Part shown: piece after piece, positions 12,471-16,723 of the stretch | Position numbering within the stretch: position 1 is the stretch's first letter | Layout of the letters: each line of letters begins with the position of its first letter | DNA from: Planctomycetota bacterium | GTDB lineage: Bacteria; Planctomycetota; MHYJ01; JACPRB01 | Length of the DNA: 16,723 bases | NCBI GenBank assembly: GCA_016200125.1 | Contig: JACQFK010000500.1 | Coordinates: 1 to 16,723 of the forward strand | Direction: 5' to 3' | Program-made: the position numbers and the translations under genes | The notes under the pieces: model-generated | What the model was told of the DNA's origin: nothing | Database searches by the model: none | Seen by the model: only the letters and a program-made list of their open reading frames with translations

Positions 12471-13596
12471 GAGAGACCCCCATCGATTCCAACCAGCGTT
12501 CGACGCTCGACAACAGGTGATAGCTCCCGCTGTAGTGGCGCAGGAGGAACTCGGGCAGGCGTTCGCGGTAGAGTCGGGCCGCCAGTCGGTCCGCCGCCCG
12601 GATCGTCTCCTGTTCCGTGATGCAGAGCGAGGCGGGCGGGACGTTCGCCTGCCCGGTCGTCCGGAGATTGATGCAGGCGCAGTCGTTGTTGCAGCGATCG
12701 TTGAGCACGCAATCGCCGCATTCGTCCGGGGGATGCTGCCGATTCCGGGAGAGTTCGCGCAGGCGCGCGGCGTCCAGCCAGGTCTCCGCCCGGCCGATCG
12801 ACCCGAGGCGGCGGTAGAAGTACTCGACGCAGCCGTAAAGGGCGCCGTCCGGCGCCACCGTCACGTGCCGGACTCCCGGCGCGCAGGACTTCCAGTCCGC
12901 GGGACGCGTGACCTGCGAAATCCGCGAGTCGAAAGGCTCGAAGTGCATGTCGCGTCGTTCGCGGAGCAGGCTGCGGTAGAAATCGCCCAGCTCCTCGTAC
13001 TGCTTGAGGAGCCGGCGGAGGGCATCCGGATCCCAGTCGGCCGTATAGTCGATGGCGCTGATGAGCAGCCGTGCCCCGGCCTCCCAGAGGTGGCGGCGGC
13101 TCCTGGCCAGATACCGCACGTTGCCCGGCGTGATGACCGAGTAGACGCCGAAGGGCATTCGGGCGGCGACCAGGCGCCTGAGGGCTGCTTCCACCCGGTC
13201 GAAGGCGGAAGCGCCTTCGGGCGTGACGCGCCCTGCATCCATGGCCTCCCGCACCCCGTCGTGGCTCAGCGAGATGAAAAGGCCGAGGCGCGCAGCCTGC
13301 GCGATCACCCGATCATCGAGGGCAAGTCCGTTCGTGGAGGTCTTCGCCGTGATGGGGATGCCTCGCTCCCGCTCCAGCTCCCGCGCGCGGCCCAGGATCT
13401 CGAAGAGCGGGCCGGCCTGCAGCAGCGGTTCTCCTCCGAAGAAGGTGAGCTCCAGGCGCCGGGCGCCGTTCCGGATCGCGCCGTCGATCGCGCTCAGCGC
13501 CACCGGGACGGGCATGACGCTGCGGGGATAGTTCTTCTGGTAGCAGTAGGTGCAGCGGAGGTTGCACTCTTCGGTCAGGATGAACGTGAGCTCCAT
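12436..13596 (-). CDS. Radical SAM enzyme with SPASM domain (putative peptide or protein maturase)
   Basis: A ~380-residue radical SAM protein. The [4Fe-4S]-SAM motif is C11-N-L-R-C15-T-Y-C18-Y, near the very N-terminus, followed by F-F-G-G-E-P-L-L (52-59) for SAM binding and K-T-S-T-N-G-L. The C-terminal SPASM region has C238, C256, then C293-x-x-C296, C302, C306, C308 and C325, enough for two auxiliary Fe-S clusters. Enzymes of this build modify peptides or proteins: RiPP maturases, or anaerobic sulfatase-maturating enzymes. Two Cys-type sulfatase genes lie directly upstream on the same strand, so sulfatase maturation is possible, but the motif wording looks closer to peptide maturases. The visible frame ends at 12436. 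One extra G in the GGGGG run near 12476 would end it at 12467 in an ATGA overlap with the next gene. A -10 box 6 nt upstream suggests a leaderless start. Confidence 0.9.
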   Translation of the reverse strand: MELTFILTEECNLRCTYCYQKNYPRSVMPVPVALSAIDGAIRNGARRLELTFFGGEPLLQAGPLFEILGRARELERERGIPITAKTSTNGLALDDRVIAQAARLGLFISLSHDGVREAMDAGRVTPEGASAFDRVEAALRRLVAARMPFGVYSVITPGNVRYLARSRRHLWEAGARLLISAIDYTADWDPDALRRLLKQYEELGDFYRSLLRERRDMHFEPFDSRISQVTRPADWKSCAPGVRHVTVAPDGALYGCVEYFYRRLGSIGRAETWLDAARLRELSRNRQHPPDECGDCVLNDRCNNDCACINLRTTGQANVPPASLCITEQETIRAADRLAARLYRERLPEFLLRHYSGSYHLLSSVERWLESMGVSHEPAEAGPRSL

Positions 13597-13602
13597 CTAC
13601 CC

Positions 13603-13627
13603 ATCATAGACGTGCGCGAAAGCACGT
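13603..13627 (-). promoter_or_regulatory. -10 box and dyad upstream of the radical SAM gene
   Basis: On the minus strand TATGAT (13608-13603, 5 of 6) ends 6 nt before ATG 13596. No good -35 is seen; the best match is 3 of 6. One base upstream of the -10 is a perfect 6-bp dyad ACGTGC-N6-GCACGT (13610-13627). It could be an operator for this gene or a weak hairpin after the sulfatase stop; no T-run follows it in the direction of the sulfatase transcript. Confidence 0.4.
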
Positions 13628-13640
13628 GGTTCACGGAAAA

Positions 13641-14993
13641 CTAGTTGTCCCCCGTTTCTTTCCTCAACTCCTCGAGCCGCGCTTTGAGCTGCTTTGTGCG
13701 CTCGGCCTGCTCCGGTTTGCCGTAGAGGTTTTCCTTTTCCCAGGGATCCTTCTCGAGATCGTAGAGCTCGAACTCCTCCGGGGCCTGGTGATAGTGGATC
13801 AGCTTCCACTGCTCCGTCCGCAGGCCCCGCTGCGGCCGCACCTTGTGGGCGTCCGGGTACTCGTAGTACTCGTAGAGCCAGTCCTTGCGGAACTCCGCCT
13901 TCTGGTCCTTGAAGAGCGGCACCCAGCTGCGGCCCTGCATCTCCTTCGGGATCGCCGCGCCCGCCAGGTCGAGCAGCGTCGGCGCAATGTCGAGGTTGAG
14001 CACCATCCGCTCCGAGACGCTCCCCGCCTTGATCAGCTTCGGGTAGCGTACGACCATCGGCACGCGGATCGACACTTCGTGCATGAAGCGCTTGTCCATC
14101 CGGTTCCATTCGCCGAGGAAGAAGCCGTTGTCGCCGGTGTGCAGCACCAGCGTGTCGTCGAGTTTGCCCATCGACGTCAGCGTCTCCAGCACGCGGCCGA
14201 CGTTCTCGTCCGCGCCGACGAGCGTCGCGTAGTAGTCCTTCATGAACTTGTCGTAGTCCTGGAGGTCCTTGAAGCTGCCGATCACGTTGTCCGCCTCGAG
14301 GAAGGCCTTGGGCTTGCCGACGCCCGGATCGCCCCAGAGCGGCGGTTTCGGCACCGTGATGTCCTTGTAGAGATCCTTGAGACGCTCCGGCCGCTCCCAG
14401 CTCCGGTGGCAGGCCTTGAAGAACAGGAAGAGACAGAAGGGCTTCTCCTTCCGACCTTTCAGCCAGCCCATGGCCTTGTCGGTGACGACGTCGTCCATCC
14501 AGCCCGGATAGACCTGGTCCTTCCCGTCCGTCCCTTCGGCGATGATCGGATCCTTGTAGCGGCCCTGCCCCTTGTAGCCGAAATAGTAGTCCCACTTGCG
14601 GTCGCGCACGGCGTTCTTCTGGTGCGACTTGCCGCAGAAGGCCACCTCGTAGCCTGCGGCGCGGAGCAGGTCGGGCATCCAGGGCGCCTCAGGCCGGATG
14701 TCGGTCTTCGGTCGGTTGTCGATCATCCCGTTCGTGTGCGAGTAGGTCCCCGTCAGGATCGTCGCGCGGCTCGGGCCGCAGAGCGAGTTGGTGACGAAGG
14801 CGTTGCGGAACACGATCCCCTCGCGGCCGATCCGGTCCATGTTCGGCGTCTTCAGGATCGTGTTCCCGGCGAGCGACATCGCGTCCCAGCGCTGGTCGTC
14901 GCACATCATGATCACGAAGTTCGGCCGCGGCGGCTTGTCCTGTGCCGCGCACGCGAAGGGGGCGACGACGAGCAGCGCGAGAAGCAGTCTCAT
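13641..14993 (-). CDS. Secreted sulfatase, Cys-type (downstream one of the pair)
   Basis: A ~450-residue type I sulfatase, which hydrolyses sulfate esters, usually of polysaccharides, in the periplasm or outside the cell. Residues 1-16 are a signal peptide. The alkaline-phosphatase-fold core starts P-N-F-V-I-M-M-C-D-D-Q-R-W-D with the metal-binding D32-D33. The signature L-C72-G-P-S-R-A-T-I-L-T-G holds Cys72, the residue converted to formylglycine, and H-T-G-D-N-G-F-F-L-G is the second metal-site motif. The substrate cannot be read from the sequence; the C-terminal part (D-A-H-K-V-R, then E-L-Y-D-L-E-K-D-P-W-E) is the common sulfatase ending. ATG at 14993 is chosen because it makes an ATGA overlap with the upstream sulfatase stop and starts the signal peptide correctly. 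Confidence 0.93.
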   Translation of the reverse strand: MRLLLALLVVAPFACAAQDKPPRPNFVIMMCDDQRWDAMSLAGNTILKTPNMDRIGREGIVFRNAFVTNSLCGPSRATILTGTYSHTNGMIDNRPKTDIRPEAPWMPDLLRAAGYEVAFCGKSHQKNAVRDRKWDYYFGYKGQGRYKDPIIAEGTDGKDQVYPGWMDDVVTDKAMGWLKGRKEKPFCLFLFFKACHRSWERPERLKDLYKDITVPKPPLWGDPGVGKPKAFLEADNVIGSFKDLQDYDKFMKDYYATLVGADENVGRVLETLTSMGKLDDTLVLHTGDNGFFLGEWNRMDKRFMHEVSIRVPMVVRYPKLIKAGSVSERMVLNLDIAPTLLDLAGAAIPKEMQGRSWVPLFKDQKAEFRKDWLYEYYEYPDAHKVRPQRGLRTEQWKLIHYHQAPEEFELYDLEKDPWEKENLYGKPEQAERTKQLKARLEELRKETGDN

Positions 14994-16345
14994 TTCTTCA
15001 CCTTCTTGGGCACCCACTGCTCCGAATCGGAGTGCGTGTACTTCATGAGCGCGTCGAGTTTTGCGACCAACTCCTCGTTCCGCGCGGCGACGTTCGTCTT
15101 CTCCATGAGGTCGGTTTTCAGATTGTAAAGCTGCAGCGGCTCGCCCAGCCCGTTGCGGATCGCCTTCCAGTCCCCCATGCGGATCGCCTGGTCGAAGCCG
15201 CGCTCGTAGAACTCCCAGTACAGGTAGTTGTGCGGCGTTTGAGCCTTCCCCAGCAGCGTCTTCACGACGGAGAATCCATCGACCGGTGCCGCCTTCGCGC
15301 CCGCCAGTTCGGCGGCCGTGGGCAGGAAGTCCTGGTGGGCCCAGATGAAGTCGTTCACGGCGCCCGCCGCGATCCTGCCCGGCCAGCGCACGATCATCGG
15401 CACGCGGATGCCGCCTTCGGTCAGGTCGCGCTTGCTGCCCCGCAGAGGCCCGCTGCTGTTGAAAAACGCCGCGCTGCTGCCGCCCTCGTTGTGGGGCCCG
15501 TTGTCCGAGGTGAAGAAGACGATCGTCTCCTGGTCGATCCCCAGTTCCTTGAGCCGCTGCATCACGGCGCCCACGTTGCGGTCCAGGAGCGCGATCATCG
15601 CCGCGCGGCCCTTCTCGGGGTCCGGCCAGTCCTTATCCTTGAATTCGCCGTAATCGGGGATCTCCATCCCCTTGTTCTTGGCCTCGTTGTTGGCGTGCGG
15701 CAGCGTGGGAGCGAGGTAGAGGAAGAAGGGCTTCTCGCGGTTCCGGGTGAGGAAGGCGAGGGCTTCCTGGTGGATGAGGTCCGCGCTGTACTCCACGCGC
15801 TCCGAGGCCACGCCCTGGCCCACCGGGCCCTCGTTCGGCACGACGTTCTTGAGCTTCACGCGCTCCTCGTTTCGCATCAGGAAGGTCGGCCAGTAGTTGT
15901 GCGCGTGGGTCTGGTCGAGGTAGCCGTAGAAGAAGTCGAAGCCCTTCTTCGTCGGCACGCCCGGGGAGCCCTCGTGGCCCAGGCCCCACTTTCCCGCCAG
16001 TCCGGTCGCGTACCCGGCTCCTTTCAGGACCTCCGCGACGGTCGTGTCGCCGGGCCGCAAGTCCGCCTTGGCGTTGCCGCGGATGAAGCAGCCGCCCGTG
16101 TGGAGGCCGGTCATCAGGACGCAGCGCGACGGGGCGCAGACCGTGCTCCCCGCGTAATACTGCGTGAAGCGCATCCCCTCCGCGGCCAGGCGGTCGATGT
16201 TCGGCGTCGGGATCTTCTGCTGGCCGTAGCAGCCGAGGTCGCCGTAGCCCAGATCGTCCGCGTGGATGAAGAGGAGGTTGGGAGGCTTCGGCTGCGGCGG
16301 GCCGGGAGCGCAGAGGAGCAGCAGGAGCGCGGCCAAGTATTTCAT
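14990..16345 (-). CDS. Secreted arylsulfatase-like sulfatase, Cys-type (upstream one of the pair)
   Basis: A ~451-residue type I sulfatase of arylsulfatase A type. The signal peptide is MKYLAALLLLLCAPG. The core starts P-N-L-L-F-I-H-A-D-D-L-G-Y-G-D-L-G-C-Y-G with metal ligands D30-D31. The formylglycine signature is V-C70-A-P-S-R-C-V-L-M-T-G, followed by A-G-K-W-G-L-G-H and F-F-T-S-D-N-G-P-H. The frame is open far upstream (to 16651), but ATG at 16345 is chosen because the signal peptide begins there and GAGGG lies 4 nt upstream. It is only modestly similar to its neighbour by eye, so the pair is not a recent duplication and may attack different sulfate positions of one polymer. Both enzymes need formylglycine maturation; the only candidate maturase in the window is the radical SAM gene. 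Confidence 0.94.
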   Translation of the reverse strand: MKYLAALLLLLCAPGPPQPKPPNLLFIHADDLGYGDLGCYGQQKIPTPNIDRLAAEGMRFTQYYAGSTVCAPSRCVLMTGLHTGGCFIRGNAKADLRPGDTTVAEVLKGAGYATGLAGKWGLGHEGSPGVPTKKGFDFFYGYLDQTHAHNYWPTFLMRNEERVKLKNVVPNEGPVGQGVASERVEYSADLIHQEALAFLTRNREKPFFLYLAPTLPHANNEAKNKGMEIPDYGEFKDKDWPDPEKGRAAMIALLDRNVGAVMQRLKELGIDQETIVFFTSDNGPHNEGGSSAAFFNSSGPLRGSKRDLTEGGIRVPMIVRWPGRIAAGAVNDFIWAHQDFLPTAAELAGAKAAPVDGFSVVKTLLGKAQTPHNYLYWEFYERGFDQAIRMGDWKAIRNGLGEPLQLYNLKTDLMEKTNVAARNEELVAKLDALMKYTHSDSEQWVPKKVKK

Positions 16346-16472
16346 GGGACCCTCTATAAACTCCGCGGCGAGCGGACTGTTCTGGCGTAATTTAAAGAAA
16401 CACGGCCGGGGCGGGACTGCTATATAGTAAGCAACTACTTCGAATGAGCAAGCGTCACAAGGAGCTTCACGC
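16346..16472. promoter_or_regulatory. Divergent intergenic region between the sulfatases and the dehydrogenase-like gene
   Basis: This 127-bp gap is clearly more AT-rich than its surroundings and must hold the promoters of both directions. On the plus strand TATAGT (16423-16428, 5 of 6) is a possible -10 but no -35 is convincing. AAGGAG (16459-16464) is the Shine-Dalgarno sequence for ATG 16473. On the minus strand TTTATA (16360-16355) is a weak -10 candidate. A common control of sulfatases and dehydrogenase is plausible from the layout only. Confidence 0.4.
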
Positions 16473-16723
16473 ATGAGAACCAGCCTGCTTCTGTCGGCCC
16501 TGATCCTCGCCTGCGTCCCGATTTCGGCGCAAGACAAGAAGAAGACCGGCGCGCCGTCGGTTGAAGACTCGCTGAAGGCCATGAAGGTCCATGAGGGCCT
16601 TGAAGTCACCTTCTGGGCCGGCGAGCCGGGGCTCATCAACCCCACGGACATGGACGTCGACGAGCGCTGCCGCGTCTGGGTCGTCGAGTCGATGAACTAC
16701 CGCGGCTCCAAGATGCGGCCCGA
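16473..16723 (+). CDS. PVC-type membrane-bound dehydrogenase-like beta-propeller protein (N-terminal part)
   Basis: Only the first 83 codons are in the window. Residues 1-19 are a signal peptide (MRTSLLLSALILACVPISA). The mature start reads V-E-D-S-L-K-A-M-K-V-H-E-G-L-E-V-T-F-W-A-G-E-P-G-L-I-N-P-T, then D-M-D-V-D-E-R-C-R-V-W-V-V-E-S-M-N-Y-R. This matches the opening of the large glucose/sorbosone-dehydrogenase-like propeller proteins expanded in Planctomycetes and Verrucomicrobia, often ending in a C-type cytochrome (CxxCH) domain; that part is beyond the window. The start is fixed by AAGGAG 8 nt upstream and the signal peptide. It is divergent from two sulfatases, a common setting for polysaccharide-degradation genes in this group. 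Confidence 0.85.
   Translation, partial: MRTSLLLSALILACVPISAQDKKKTGAPSVEDSLKAMKVHEGLEVTFWAGEPGLINPTDMDVDERCRVWVVESMNYRGSKMRP

Noticed and set aside
16444..16476. Ten-codon ORF (MSKRHKELHA) whose TGA overlaps the ATG of the dehydrogenase-like gene
   Set aside because: The ATGA overlap is attractive for a leader peptide, but no ribosome site precedes it, it has no regulatory codon run, and it contains the Shine-Dalgarno sequence of the real gene; chance is likely.

Overview
The window is about 67% GC by eye. It most likely comes from a planctomycete or close relative. Two tandem secreted Cys-type sulfatases lie divergent to the start of a PVC-type membrane-bound dehydrogenase-like protein, and secreted Cys-rich and YHS-type proteins and an FHA protein with a Pro/Lys/Glu linker are also present. 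This assignment is inference from gene content; no rRNA or other marker is in the window.

Layout. (1) 2-322: tail of an unidentified plus-strand gene, meeting a minus-strand operon tail to tail. (2) 4785 down to 323: manC-like mannose-1-phosphate guanylyltransferase, ruvX/yqgF, a penicillin-acylase-family Ntn hydrolase and a WD40 lipoprotein, linked by 4-bp ATGA overlaps or a 9-bp gap. (3) 6058-4824: two overlapping membrane-protein genes of unknown role. (4) 6147-9265, plus strand: three consecutive genes whose products share a Cys-rich zinc-ribbon-like module: a small secreted protein, an FHA-TM-linker-module protein, and a secreted YHS-module protein with an in-frame TGA. (5) 9286-9974: a rho-independent terminator directly followed by a promoter, then a NicO/RcnA-like membrane protein with a His-rich loop, overlapped by a TfoX-N domain gene. 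(6) 10274-11810: an IS1182-like insertion sequence. (7) 13596-11818, minus: a radical SAM/SPASM enzyme and an overlapping unknown gene. (8) 16345-13641, minus: two sulfatases. (9) 16473 to the end, plus: the dehydrogenase-like gene, cut by the window edge.

The most interesting item is the gene at 8630-9265. TGA at 8789-8791 falls where YHS proteins carry the second Cys of an F-C-C-x-x-C motif. The reading frame continues with good coding sense for another 157 residues, and a small hairpin with a G near the start of its loop lies 16 nt downstream, as expected for a bacterial SECIS element. This is a probable selenoprotein in which a YHS metal/thiol site is fused to the Cys-rich module shared by its two upstream neighbours. 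With the downstream metal-transporter-like gene, the region looks like an undescribed extracytoplasmic metal or thiol handling locus; that functional reading is inference.

Four minus-strand genes (WD40, acylase, radical SAM and its downstream gene) each appear to lack one base. Adding one G or C to a short homopolymer restores the protein, and for the acylase and radical SAM genes also the ATGA junction. This looks like systematic homopolymer under-calling rather than pseudogenes. Several genes also have a -10 box exactly 6 nt before the start codon, suggesting leaderless transcripts.
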